A stretch of DNA of 64,000 bases from Rhodococcus sp. Leaf247 (GTDB lineage: Bacteria; Actinomycetota; Actinomycetes; Mycobacteriales; Mycobacteriaceae), in contig NZ_LMRP01000001.1 of assembly GCF_001426185.1 (NCBI RefSeq), forward strand, positions 1,094,765 to 1,158,764, in the 5' to 3' direction. Shown one piece after another: positions 14,954-22,977 of the stretch (the first letter of the stretch is position 1; each line of letters begins with the position of its first letter). A program made the translations under genes and the position numbers. The notes beneath the pieces were generated by a model that was not told the DNA's origin, did not search any database, and saw only the letters and a program-made list of their open reading frames with translations.

Positions 14954-16186
14954 TCAGCGAGCTGGAACGTCGCTGTCGCCTTTCCTGGACTGGTCGACGA
15001 GTTGCCCCTCGTGCGAATAGCTTTCGTACGCCTCGGCGAGGTCTCGGTATTTCCTGAACTCGCGCAGGCCGTCGTAATCACCGCGGCGCACACGGTCGAC
15101 GAAGTCGGGGTTCGATATCTGGGCGCGCCCGACGCCGATCATGTCGAAGTCGCCGGCCTCCAGGCCCTGACGCACTCGGACGACGTCGTCCTCGACCTGA
15201 AGGAGCGGGTCCTTGTCATCGAAGACGTCGCTCGCCAGATCGGTGGACAAACCGACACTTCCGATGGTCATGACCGGAAGGTCGGTCATGGCCTTCACCC
15301 ATGCTGCGACGCTCCTGCGCGGGTCCAACTCGGGCCACCCCGGAGTGTCGAATCGCCGCGCCGAGATGTGGAAGACGTTGGCGCCCGCCTGCTCCATGCG
15401 CTCGAGGAACGGTCCGAGGTCGTCCGGGTGCTGCGCAATCTTCGCTCCGTAGTCCACTTCCTTCCATTGTGAGAATCGCACCGAGACGATGAAGTCGGGT
15501 CCTGTCGCCGCGCGGATAGCTGCGATGATCTCGGCGGGATAGGTTGCGCGCTCGGCAAGTGTGTCGCCACCGTACTCGTCGGTGCGAATGTTGCTCTCGT
15601 GCCACAAGAACAGGTCGAGGAGGTACCCGTGTGCGCAGTGGAGCTCGATCCCGTGTGCACCGAGACTCTGCGCGATCCGGGCGCTGTCCACGTAGGCGTT
15701 CTTGGTGTCCTCGAGGTCCCGTCGAGTCATGGCGACACCGTTCGGCCGTCCCTCCTGGATGAGGCCCGACGGGCTCCACGCGGGATGATCAGGATAGGGG
15801 TTCTCGATGCTGTCGACGACGAGGCGCAAGGCTCCGGGGTGCCACAGCTGCATGAGCACCACGACGTCTCCGGTGCCCAGCACCTCGCGAACCACGAGAC
15901 CCCAGTCGTCGGCGGTGTCGCGGCCCAGGATGCTGAACGCCGGCTGCCAGTATCCCGCAGGATGTTCCGGCGCTGCCCCCTCCGTGATGATGACCCCCGG
16001 CCCCTGCTCGGCAGTGGTTCGGAGTGTCGTCGCCATTCCCGCCGTCGGCCGATAGCCACGCGATCCTCGCTGCATCGCCGGCAGATAGAACCGATTGCGA
16101 ACGGGTGTCGTGTTGAGCACGAGTGGCGAGAAGAGTGGGTCCGTCGCGGTCGGTTCCGGATCGAGGAGAATCGAATTCTGTTGCAT
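14954..16186 (-). CDS. Old Yellow Enzyme-family NADH:flavin oxidoreductase
   Basis: A 410-residue FMN TIM-barrel ene-reductase. The substrate-binding His pair is in GIELHCAHGYLLD (H183, H186) with Tyr188 as proton donor. FYLPAMQRGS near the N-terminus and SNIRTDEYGGDTLAERATYP (about 198-217) are family signatures. It reduces activated C=C bonds of enones or cyclic dienes. ATG at 16186 has an AGGCAGG site upstream. It is divergent from NmrA copy 2 and shares a 243-base promoter region with it. The Cys-containing [4Fe-4S] domain of dienoyl-CoA reductases is absent. Confidence 0.83.
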   Translation of the reverse strand: MQQNSILLDPEPTATDPLFSPLVLNTTPVRNRFYLPAMQRGSRGYRPTAGMATTLRTTAEQGPGVIITEGAAPEHPAGYWQPAFSILGRDTADDWGLVVREVLGTGDVVVLMQLWHPGALRLVVDSIENPYPDHPAWSPSGLIQEGRPNGVAMTRRDLEDTKNAYVDSARIAQSLGAHGIELHCAHGYLLDLFLWHESNIRTDEYGGDTLAERATYPAEIIAAIRAATGPDFIVSVRFSQWKEVDYGAKIAQHPDDLGPFLERMEQAGANVFHISARRFDTPGWPELDPRRSVAAWVKAMTDLPVMTIGSVGLSTDLASDVFDDKDPLLQVEDDVVRVRQGLEAGDFDMIGVGRAQISNPDFVDRVRRGDYDGLREFRKYRDLAEAYESYSHEGQLVDQSRKGDSDVPAR

Positions 16187-16429
16187 GCGCCTGCCTTTCG
16201 AAGGTCACTGAGACGCTCGTCACATTATGTCCATCACGTTTGCCGTGACAATCGGGCACTTTTTCGTTCCCGATCGCCCCCGCCTCGTCGGGCATCCACA
16301 TGACAAGCGGCTATGCACGTCGGGCATGCCTCGGATGAAGTACGTGGTGTTGCCCGGGTCACTCGCCGACGTCACGCTTGGTGCTCGGCAGAAACACTCG
16401 GCCCGCACAACCAATCGATGGAGGAAGTC
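16187..16429. promoter_or_regulatory. Divergent promoter region, OYE / NmrA copy 2
   Basis: 243 bases without a gene. It contains an AT-rich patch (CACTTTTTCG) and CCACATGA, an octamer also present in the 11557-11837 gap upstream of NmrA copy 1. The shared octamer may be part of a common operator, but it is short. No strong hairpin was seen. Confidence 0.3.
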
Positions 16430-17365
16430 GTGACCCGGATCGTCATCAGTGGAGCATCGGGCGACCTGGGACGCCGGGTCACGCAGCAACTCCTCGAGGC
16501 GGACCCGGGTCGAGAGCTGACCCTGGTCACGCGCACCCCCTCGAGCATCAGCGTCGACGGGCCCGGCGTCAGCGTCCGTCCGGGCGACTTCGAGAAGCCG
16601 GAGCTCTTCGACGACGCGTATCGCGGGGGCGATGTCCTTCTTCTCATCAGTGGTTTGAACCTCGGTCGTCGCACCATCGAGCACCGAACTGCTATCGACG
16701 CCGCCGAGCGAGCCGGCATCCGCCACATCGTCTACACCTCCGTGGGCGGCGTGCAGCCGGGTAATCCCGCACTCTCGGCGATCGATCATTACGAGACGGA
16801 GCGCGATCTCCGCACGAGCCGACTGGCGTACACGATCCTCCGCAACTCCCTGTACGCAGAGATCGTCGGCGCCATCTGGTTGGCCCCCGCCGCCCGCGAG
16901 GGCGCTCTCGAGATGGCCACCGGGCAGGGGTCGCTGGCTCCCGTGTCCAAGGTCGACGTCGCCCGTGCGGCCACCGCCGTCCTGGAAGACCCGACCGAAC
17001 ACGCCGGCGCGGTGTACGAGATCACCGGGCCGGAGCTGCTGTCGATGTCCGACATCGTGCGCCTGGGAGCGGAGGCGTTCGAGACACCCATCGAATACCG
17101 GCCGGTGTCGGAGGAACAGCGGCTGGCCTATTTCGATTCAGTCGGGCTGCCGCGGACCTACGACCCCTCCATGCCGCCCAACGAGGAGGGCCATCTGTGG
17201 GCGAGCGACGAACTCGTCTCGGCGGATCTGGCAGTTGCCGGCGGATATCAGTCGATTCTGTCCGGCCACGTCGAGCAGATCACGGGTCGAGCTCCGGCCT
17301 CACTTCGGTCCGTGCTCGACACCGTCAAGGACGTCCGGTACGACCGCATCGGGTCGATGGTGTGA
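16430..17365 (+). CDS. NmrA-family NAD(P)-dependent oxidoreductase (QorB-like), copy 2
   Basis: 311 residues. ISGASGDLGRRVTQQLLEAD, LLISGLNLGRR, HIVYTSVGGVQPGNPALSAI and PRTYDPSMPPNEEGHLWASD align almost residue for residue with the protein at 11838-12779. The GTG start at 16430 was chosen because GGAGG lies 5 bases upstream; an in-frame ATG at 16418 would overlap that site. The gene is followed by a CHMI-type isomerase and a second MHS transporter, so the NmrA-transporter pairing is repeated. A quinone-type substrate is inferred. Confidence 0.8.
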   Translation: MTRIVISGASGDLGRRVTQQLLEADPGRELTLVTRTPSSISVDGPGVSVRPGDFEKPELFDDAYRGGDVLLLISGLNLGRRTIEHRTAIDAAERAGIRHIVYTSVGGVQPGNPALSAIDHYETERDLRTSRLAYTILRNSLYAEIVGAIWLAPAAREGALEMATGQGSLAPVSKVDVARAATAVLEDPTEHAGAVYEITGPELLSMSDIVRLGAEAFETPIEYRPVSEEQRLAYFDSVGLPRTYDPSMPPNEEGHLWASDELVSADLAVAGGYQSILSGHVEQITGRAPASLRSVLDTVKDVRYDRIGSMV

Positions 17366-17411
17366 CGGAGCTCGACCCTTACCGCTGCAGTCTCGGAGAA
17401 GAGGGATCCTT

Positions 17412-17816
17412 GTGCCACACATAGCGATCGAGTACACCGACAACGTGTCCGACCTGCTGGACGCGACGGGTTTGGTCGATGCGATGCATGCGACGGCCCA
17501 GCGGCTGGGCGTGTTCCCGCACTGGGGCATCAGGACGTTCGCGACAGCTGTCGAGACGTCGCGTATAGCCGACGACGCCGTCGGCGGTCCGACCGGATAC
17601 GTGCATGTCCGCGTCAAGATCGCAGCCGGTCGTGACGAGGCCACCACTGGACGGATTGTCGAGGAGTTCCATCGGACCTTGTCCACGCACCTGGTGGACC
17701 TGTGTGCCGATCGGCCCGTGGGTTTCCAGCTCGAGATCTTCGAGTTCGATCCGGCGAAGACACGGTCGGGTGGAAGTATCGCGGGGTCGCCGACTCGGAC
17801 GACACCGACTTACTGA
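17412..17816 (+). CDS. 5-carboxymethyl-2-hydroxymuconate isomerase family protein (tautomerase superfamily)
   Basis: 134 residues. It begins PHIAIEYTDNVSDLLDA, the N-terminus of CHMI (HpcD) enzymes in which Pro1 (after Met removal) is the catalytic base. Other matches are RLGVFPHWGIRTFA near residue 35 and HVRVKIAAGRDEATTGRIVEE near 70. HpcD isomerises the aldehyde product of homoprotocatechuate ring cleavage. No extradiol dioxygenase lies nearby, so a related keto-enol isomerisation is more likely here. The GTG start at 17412 has AGAGGGA upstream. It lies between NmrA copy 2 and the MHS transporter. Confidence 0.78.
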   Translation: MPHIAIEYTDNVSDLLDATGLVDAMHATAQRLGVFPHWGIRTFATAVETSRIADDAVGGPTGYVHVRVKIAAGRDEATTGRIVEEFHRTLSTHLVDLCADRPVGFQLEIFEFDPAKTRSGGSIAGSPTRTTPTY

Positions 17817-17903
17817 CCGTGGCCTTCTGCCAGCCGTCTCACACCCGCCGGACTTCCGATCACCTCGAGCGCAAAGGGTGACCGAGGGGCCGTCGGTACG
17901 TCA

Positions 17904-19232
17904 GTGTCGGATTACATGACCGCTCTCACCGAATCGGCGTCGCTCGAATCCGATGTCGACCGGCGCAAGCGACTCCGCACTGTGATCGCGTCGAGCCTGC
18001 TGGGCACCACTGTGGAGTGGTACGACTTCTTCCTCTACGCCACCGCTGCCGGCCTGGTGTTCAACCAGTTGTTCTTCCCCGACCAGTCCTCGTTCGTCGG
18101 AACCATGCTCTCGTTCGCCACGTTCGCTGTCGGTTTCGTCGTGCGCCCCATCGGCGGACTGGTCTTCGGCTATTTCGGCGACCGAATCGGCCGCAAGAAG
18201 ACCCTGGCTTTGTCGATGCTCATCATGGGTGTCGCGACCACCCTGATGGGTGTGTTGCCGACGACAGCGGACGTGGGCCTACTGGCCCCGGTTCTGTTGT
18301 TGCTACTGCGAATCGCGCAGGGATTCGCCCTCGGCGGTGAGTGGGCGGGTGCGGTACTCCTTGCGGTCGAGCACAGCCCGGCCCGGAGGCGCGGCCTGTT
18401 CGGCAGCATCCCGCAGATCGGCCTCGCCCTCGGACTCGCTCTCGGTACCGCGATGTTCGCCGTGCTGCAGGTGGTCTTCGACGACGAGCAGTTCCTGTCC
18501 TACGGATGGCGAATCGCGTTCCTGTTCAGCCTGGTGCTGGTGATCGTCGGTCTGGTCGTACGCCTGAAGGTCGAGGAGACGCCGGCCTTTCGCGAGGTCT
18601 CCGACCTCCAGCAGCGTTCGAGCGCACCGATCAAGGAAGTTTTCTCTCGACGTCACGGGCGGAACACCGTGCTGGGGTTGCTGTCGAGATGGGGCGAGGG
18701 CGCGGCTTTCAACACCTGGGGAGTCTTCGCGATCACCTACGCGACGACGCAACTGAAGTTCGACAAGGTGTCGGTGCTGTTGGTGGTCACCGTGGCGGCC
18801 GTGGTGATGGCACTGCTCATTCCCGTGTCCGGTCTGCTCGTCGACAGAGTCGGCGCGAGAAGGATGTACCTCGTCGGCATCGCGGCGTACGGGCTGGCGG
18901 TGTTCCCCGTGTTCGCCCTCTTCGACACCGGCAACTTGTGGTTGTTCGGAGTCGGCCTGGTGCTGGTGTTCGGCATCGTGCACGCGACGTTCTACGGAGC
19001 TCAGGGCACCCTCTACGCCGGCCTCTATCCGACCGAGATCCGGTACACCGGGCTGTCGGTGGTCTACCAGTTCTCCGGCATCTACGCCTCCGGAGTGACC
19101 CCACTCGTCCTCACCGCCCTGATCGCCGCGGCAGGCGGATCACCGTGGTTGGCGTGCGGATTCCTCGCCGGCACGTCGGTGATCAGCGTCATCGCCACGG
19201 CACTGATCCGCAAGGACGATCTGTACTTGTAG
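17904..19232 (+). CDS. MFS transporter, metabolite:H+ symporter (MHS) family, copy 2
   Basis: A 442-residue MHS carrier: SSLLGTTVEWYDFFLYATAA (helix 1), RPIGGLVFGYFGDRIGRKKT (loop 2-3) and RIAQGFALGGEWAGAVLLAV (helix 4). It resembles the carrier at 12870-14252 in layout but is clearly diverged. The start is either GTG at 17904 or ATG at 17916; neither has a strong ribosome site. It probably imports an organic acid for the cluster. It follows the CHMI gene by 87 bases in the same direction. Confidence 0.83.
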   Translation: MSDYMTALTESASLESDVDRRKRLRTVIASSLLGTTVEWYDFFLYATAAGLVFNQLFFPDQSSFVGTMLSFATFAVGFVVRPIGGLVFGYFGDRIGRKKTLALSMLIMGVATTLMGVLPTTADVGLLAPVLLLLLRIAQGFALGGEWAGAVLLAVEHSPARRRGLFGSIPQIGLALGLALGTAMFAVLQVVFDDEQFLSYGWRIAFLFSLVLVIVGLVVRLKVEETPAFREVSDLQQRSSAPIKEVFSRRHGRNTVLGLLSRWGEGAAFNTWGVFAITYATTQLKFDKVSVLLVVTVAAVVMALLIPVSGLLVDRVGARRMYLVGIAAYGLAVFPVFALFDTGNLWLFGVGLVLVFGIVHATFYGAQGTLYAGLYPTEIRYTGLSVVYQFSGIYASGVTPLVLTALIAAAGGSPWLACGFLAGTSVISVIATALIRKDDLYL

Positions 19233-19371
19233 CCGGCTCGGGCGCCACGACCTGTCCCGAAAGTGTGACCGCGCATTCGGTGTAGACGCTCTGTTACCGG
19301 GTACAGAAGGAGTGGCGAGTTCTCCCTCAGCTGCGGTCTGCACAGGCCGGATTCCCGTGAAGGGCTCGCCC

Positions 19372-20058
19372 ATGGATTTCGACGACACACTCCTCCGAGG
19401 TCTCGGCGGAGCCGTCACACCGCAGACGTGGATCGGTGAATGCCTGCGGGTCCATTCCGCCGACGGCGCCGCGGTCGTCGCCGAAGGAAGCCCGGACGAC
19501 GCCGGAACTCGCGCGGTCACCTACACCACCGATGACACAGCAGCCGCAGTCGCCGACCTCCAGTACGCGGTGGGTATCGGCCCGCACGCCGAATCCATGG
19601 CGGACGGCCGACCCCATGCCGCTCATGTCCACGATACTCGGGACTGCGACCGGTGGATGACCCTTGTCGACGAACTTCACAGACTCGGAGTCGTTGCCGT
19701 CCGCACATTCCCGATCGGTCCCCCGTCGCGGCCGCTGGGCACGCTGCAGATGCACTGGTGCACCGGTTCGGCGTCGGAGGTGGACACCACCGCCGTCGCG
19801 GTCGTCATCTCCCGTCGACTCGAACTGCTCACTCCCCGACTCTCCCCCCTGCGTGACCGCGTCGTTGTCGACGCCGTGCTCGACAGCACCGACGACGGTT
19901 TCGACCACGGCACCGTCAACATGGCCATCGGGGTTCTCATGGCCCGACACAGTCTTGCGCCGTCGGCCGCTGCCGCGATGCTGCGTGCCGACGCCTACAG
20001 CAACGCGGATTCCGTCACTGGCCGCGCCCGCGCTCTCCTCGATGCCCTCGACGAGTGA
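19372..20058 (+). CDS. GAF-ANTAR domain protein (putative RNA-binding antiterminator)
   Basis: 228 residues. An N-terminal GAF-like sensor region (about 20-145) includes LQYAVGIGPHAESMADG and PLGTLQMHW. A C-terminal helical segment, VNMAIGVLMARHSLAPSAAA, followed by an Ala-rich helix and RARALLDALDE, matches the ANTAR three-helix domain (usual core AxGxLMxR). Such proteins bind paired hairpins in nascent RNA and prevent termination. ATG at 19372 follows GAAGGGC. It stands alone after the MHS gene. The ANTAR match is partial, so function is tentative. Confidence 0.65.
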   Translation: MDFDDTLLRGLGGAVTPQTWIGECLRVHSADGAAVVAEGSPDDAGTRAVTYTTDDTAAAVADLQYAVGIGPHAESMADGRPHAAHVHDTRDCDRWMTLVDELHRLGVVAVRTFPIGPPSRPLGTLQMHWCTGSASEVDTTAVAVVISRRLELLTPRLSPLRDRVVVDAVLDSTDDGFDHGTVNMAIGVLMARHSLAPSAAAAMLRADAYSNADSVTGRARALLDALDE

Positions 20059-20116
20059 CCCTGAGCGCGGGGGCAGCTCGCGTGAATTGACCCCTGTATC
20101 GCCATCGGTCAATATA

Positions 20117-20126
20117 GACAAATGTC
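20117..20126. promoter_or_regulatory. Possible ArsR operator overlapping the arsR start
   Basis: GACAAATGTC (GACA-AA-TGTC) sits across the arsR start codon inside an AT-rich stretch (TCAATATAGACAAATG). No Shine-Dalgarno precedes the ATG. This suggests a leaderless, autoregulated transcript. The dyad is short, so this is tentative. Confidence 0.35.
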
Positions 20127-20487
20127 GAAACAGCAGCCGTCCGCGGCGACAGCCGGAACCGAATGCTGCATTCCGCTGGTCCATGAGCCGCTGTCCGCGG
20201 ACTCGGCTGCCGACCTGTCCCGGATGTTCAAGGCGTTGGGCGACCCTGCGCGGTTGCGTCTGCTGAGCGTCGTCGCCAGCCACGAGGGCGGCGAAGCATG
20301 CGTGTGCGACATCTCCGACTCCTTCGACCTGTCGCAGCCCACCATCTCGCACCATCTGAAAGTACTCAGAGAAGCCGGCCTGCTGGACTGCGAGCGACGG
20401 GGCACATGGGTGTACTACTGGATCGTTCCTGCTGCCATGCAGCAACTCTCGACGATCCTCTCGTCCGAGAACCTGGTCGCCGCATGA
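20122..20487 (+). CDS. arsR: ArsR-family arsenic-responsive repressor
   Basis: A 121-residue winged-helix repressor. The DNA-binding region is DISDSFDLSQPTISHHLKVL (63-82). Candidate As(III) ligands are adjacent Cys15-Cys16 near the N-terminus and Cys60/Cys62 (CVC) before the recognition helix. The N-terminal Cys pair recalls Corynebacterium ArsR, where a pair at the same place joins a third Cys. It is first in an arsR-acr3-arsC operon and overlaps acr3 by ATGA. It should release DNA when arsenite binds. Confidence 0.9.
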   Translation: MSKQQPSAATAGTECCIPLVHEPLSADSAADLSRMFKALGDPARLRLLSVVASHEGGEACVCDISDSFDLSQPTISHHLKVLREAGLLDCERRGTWVYYWIVPAAMQQLSTILSSENLVAA

Positions 20488-21572
20488 GCAGCTCGGCAGC
20501 TACCTCCGACCGCCCTGCCGTCGTCGGGAAGTTGTCCACCCTCGACCGCTTCCTCCCGGCGTGGATCGGCGTCGCCATGGTCGTCGGACTCTTGCTCGGA
20601 CGGCTGATCCCCGGGATGAACGACGCTCTGTCGTCCATCTCCGTCGACGGCGTCTCACTACCGATCGCGATCGGCCTGCTCATCATGATGTACCCGGTGT
20701 TGGCCAAGGTGCGTTACGACCGGCTCGACACGGTCACCGGCGACAAGAAGCTCCTGCTCGGTTCCCTGGTTTTGAACTGGATTCTCGGCCCGGCGTTGAT
20801 GTTCGCGCTCGCCTGGCTGTTCCTGCCCGACCTGCCGGAGTACCGCACCGGGCTGATCATCGTCGGCCTCGCCCGCTGCATCGCGATGGTCATCATCTGG
20901 AACGACCTCGCCTGCGGCGACCGCGAGGCCGCCGCCGTTCTCGTGGCGATCAATTCGGTGTTCCAAGTGGTCATGTTCGCCGTCCTCGGCTGGTTCTACC
21001 TGTCCGTCCTTCCCGGCTGGCTCGGCCTCGAGCAGACCACTATCGAGGCGTCGCCCTGGCAGATCGCGAAGTCGGTCCTGATCTTTCTCGGCATTCCGTT
21101 GATCGCCGGATTCGCCTCGCGATACTTCGGCGAACGCGCCAGGGGACGCGAGTGGTACGAGACCTCGTTCATCCCGAAGATCAGCCCCTGGGCGCTCTAC
21201 GGCCTGCTGTTCACCATCGTCGTCCTGTTCGCCCTGCAGGGCGACCGCATCACCTCCCAGCCCCTCGACGTCGTCCGCATCGCCGTCCCGCTGCTCGTCT
21301 ACTTCGCGGTGATGTGGGGCGGCGGATACGCCCTCGGCGCAGCGATGGGCCTGGGCTACGAACGCACCACCACGCTGGCATTCACCGCCGCGGGCAACAA
21401 CTTCGAACTCGCCATCGCCGTCGCGATCGCCACCTACGGGGCCACCTCCGGCCAAGCGCTCGCCGGGGTCGTCGGACCGCTGATCGAGGTGCCCGTCCTG
21501 GTGGGACTCGTCTACGTCTCACTGGCACTGCGTAAACGGTTCTCACACACCCCGCGGACGAAGGAATCGTGA
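20484..21572 (+). CDS. acr3: Arsenite efflux permease Acr3
   Basis: A 362-residue ten-helix membrane protein of the ACR3 (BASS superfamily) type. The conserved Cys of helix 4 is C132 in GLARCIAMVIIWNDLACGD, and the late-helix motifs TAAGNNFELAIAVA and VVGPLIEVPVLV carry the conserved Asn and Glu. It expels arsenite using the proton-motive force. It overlaps arsR by ATGA and its TGA overlaps the arsC start, so all three are coupled. Length and motifs are complete. Confidence 0.93.
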   Translation: MSSSAATSDRPAVVGKLSTLDRFLPAWIGVAMVVGLLLGRLIPGMNDALSSISVDGVSLPIAIGLLIMMYPVLAKVRYDRLDTVTGDKKLLLGSLVLNWILGPALMFALAWLFLPDLPEYRTGLIIVGLARCIAMVIIWNDLACGDREAAAVLVAINSVFQVVMFAVLGWFYLSVLPGWLGLEQTTIEASPWQIAKSVLIFLGIPLIAGFASRYFGERARGREWYETSFIPKISPWALYGLLFTIVVLFALQGDRITSQPLDVVRIAVPLLVYFAVMWGGGYALGAAMGLGYERTTTLAFTAAGNNFELAIAVAIATYGATSGQALAGVVGPLIEVPVLVGLVYVSLALRKRFSHTPRTKES

Positions 21573-21982
21573 TGTCCGACAAGCCCAGTGTGTTGTTCGT
21601 CTGCGTGAAGAACGGCGGCAAATCGCAGATGGCCGCAGGCCTGATGCGCACGCTCGCTCGCGGCGACGTAGAGGTGTATTCCGCGGGCACCGCTCCCGGT
21701 AGCTCCGTCAATGCTCTGTCGGCACAGGCGCTGCTCGAGGTCGGTGTCGATCTGGCCGGTGAGCATCCCAAGCCGATCGACCCGGACCTGTTGTCCCGCA
21801 TGGACTACGTAGTCACCCTCGGCAGCGAGGCGACGATCGACCCGGTCGAGGGACCGACCTATCTGAACTGGGACACCGACGAGCCGTCCGAGCGCGGCAT
21901 CGACGGGATCGACCGTATGCGGCTCGTGCGCGACGACATCGCCCACCGGGTCGACGATCTCGCCGCACGACTTCGGGGCTGA
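21572..21982 (+). CDS. arsC: Arsenate reductase, single-cysteine (mycothiol-dependent type)
   Basis: A 136-residue low-molecular-weight-phosphatase-fold reductase. The P-loop is CVKNGGKS (Cys11, C-x5-K-S). Cys11 is the only cysteine, so the thioredoxin-coupled triple-Cys mechanism is impossible. In corynebacteria and relatives such enzymes use mycothiol and mycoredoxin. ATG at 21572 overlaps the acr3 stop, with AAGGA upstream. It converts arsenate to arsenite for export by Acr3. Confidence 0.88.
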   Translation: MSDKPSVLFVCVKNGGKSQMAAGLMRTLARGDVEVYSAGTAPGSSVNALSAQALLEVGVDLAGEHPKPIDPDLLSRMDYVVTLGSEATIDPVEGPTYLNWDTDEPSERGIDGIDRMRLVRDDIAHRVDDLAARLRG

Positions 21983-22061
21983 ATTCGCCGGTGTAGCGGC
22001 GGTGACGATCACTGACGGCGACTCGACAGGGAGCGCATCCATGTCACCGGGTGCATCCGAG

Positions 22062-22517
22062 CTACGTGGCGCCTCGGTCATGCAATCCGTGGACGATGTG
22101 TCGTAGGCCGTCGAGCACGCCCTGCCGCTCGGCATCGGTCATGCCGGACAGCATGTCGACCTCGACCGACCGGACGGCCGCGCTCGCCTCCTCGAGGCGC
22201 CGCCGACCGCGAGCGGTCAATCGGGTCGGAAGCGCTCGTCCGGCGGGCGCTTCCGATGGTCGGGTCACGAGCCCCTCCCGTTCGAGGGTCTGCAGCAGCA
22301 CGTTCATCGATTGCCGCGTCACGAACGCCCCGCGCGCCAGCTCAGAGTTGGACAGCCCCGGTCTCTGCGCCAACAGCTCGAGACACGAATAACGCGTCAC
22401 CGTCATACCGAGCGGTCCGAGCACGTCGTCCATCGCCGCCCGAAGCGCACTCGCCGCTTCTTTGAGCAGATAGCCCACGGACGTCCGGAGGTCGATTCCC
22501 TCTCCGTCTTGACTCAT
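22062..22517 (-). CDS. MarR-family regulator
   Basis: A 151-residue winged-helix regulator. Helix-turn-helix: LSNSELARGAFVTRQSMNVL (about 56-75). Wing: RPSEAPAGRALPTRLTARGR. ATG at 22517 has AGGA 7 bases upstream. The gene is divergent from the VOC-family gene at 22579. Two identical palindromes in the 61-base gap, one overlapping this start codon, indicate autoregulation and control of the neighbour. Confidence 0.87.
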   Translation of the reverse strand: MSQDGEGIDLRTSVGYLLKEAASALRAAMDDVLGPLGMTVTRYSCLELLAQRPGLSNSELARGAFVTRQSMNVLLQTLEREGLVTRPSEAPAGRALPTRLTARGRRRLEEASAAVRSVEVDMLSGMTDAERQGVLDGLRHIVHGLHDRGAT

Positions 22518-22533
22518 GTCAGCATCCTGACAT
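22516..22533. promoter_or_regulatory. MarR operator 1
   Basis: ATGTCAGCATCCTGACAT is a perfect ATGTCAG-N4-CTGACAT palindrome. It overlaps the MarR start codon, where bound protein would block its own expression. Confidence 0.75.
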
Positions 22534-22543
22534 ACGGTCCCTC

Positions 22544-22561
22544 ATGTCAGATAACTGACAT
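22544..22561. promoter_or_regulatory. MarR operator 2
   Basis: ATGTCAGATAACTGACAT has the same arms and spacer length as operator 1, 28 bases away centre to centre. It lies 17 bases before the VOC gene start and just before its ribosome site. Confidence 0.75.
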
Positions 22562-22578
22562 ACCGAAAGGACATCTCG

Positions 22579-22950
22579 ATGACCGTCACCGGGCCTGATT
22601 TCATCTCACTCCAAGTACGCGATCTCGACACGTCGAGGACCTTCTACGAGCAGTACCTCGGCATGGTCCGATCGCCGACCGGCCCCCCACATGCTGTCGT
22701 CTTCCAGACGACGCCGATCGCGTTCGCGCTGCGCGACATCGTTTCCGGTACCGATCTCGCCTCCGCTCCTCAGCCTGGCATCGGCGCCGCGATCTGGTTG
22801 CACGCCGACGACGTTCAGGCAATTCACGACGCCATGCTCGACGACGGCCACACCATCGTGTCCGCGCCTGTCGACGGACCCTTCGGCCGGACATTCACCT
22901 TCGCCGACCCCGACGGCTACCGGATCACTCTGCACGACCGCGCCGAGTGA
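22579..22950 (+). CDS. VOC-superfamily (glyoxalase/dioxygenase fold) protein
   Basis: A 123-residue vicinal-oxygen-chelate protein with the two beta-alpha-beta-beta-beta modules: FISLQVRDLDTSRTFYEQYL (8-27) and GAAIWLHADDVQAIHDAM, ending FTFADPDGYRITLHDR. The C-terminal module is typical of glyoxalase/bleomycin-resistance-like proteins that bind or isomerise small metabolites or drugs. ATG follows AAAGGA. It shares two operators with the divergent MarR gene, so it is likely induced by a small toxic compound. Substrate unknown. Confidence 0.8.
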   Translation: MTVTGPDFISLQVRDLDTSRTFYEQYLGMVRSPTGPPHAVVFQTTPIAFALRDIVSGTDLASAPQPGIGAAIWLHADDVQAIHDAMLDDGHTIVSAPVDGPFGRTFTFADPDGYRITLHDRAE

Positions 22951-22977
22951 CCGACCCTGCCGTGGTGACGTGCGCTG

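Noticed and set aside
11838-17365. Composite transposon explaining the duplicated NmrA/MHS modules
   Set aside because: No transposase gene, terminal inverted repeats or target-site duplications were seen around either module.
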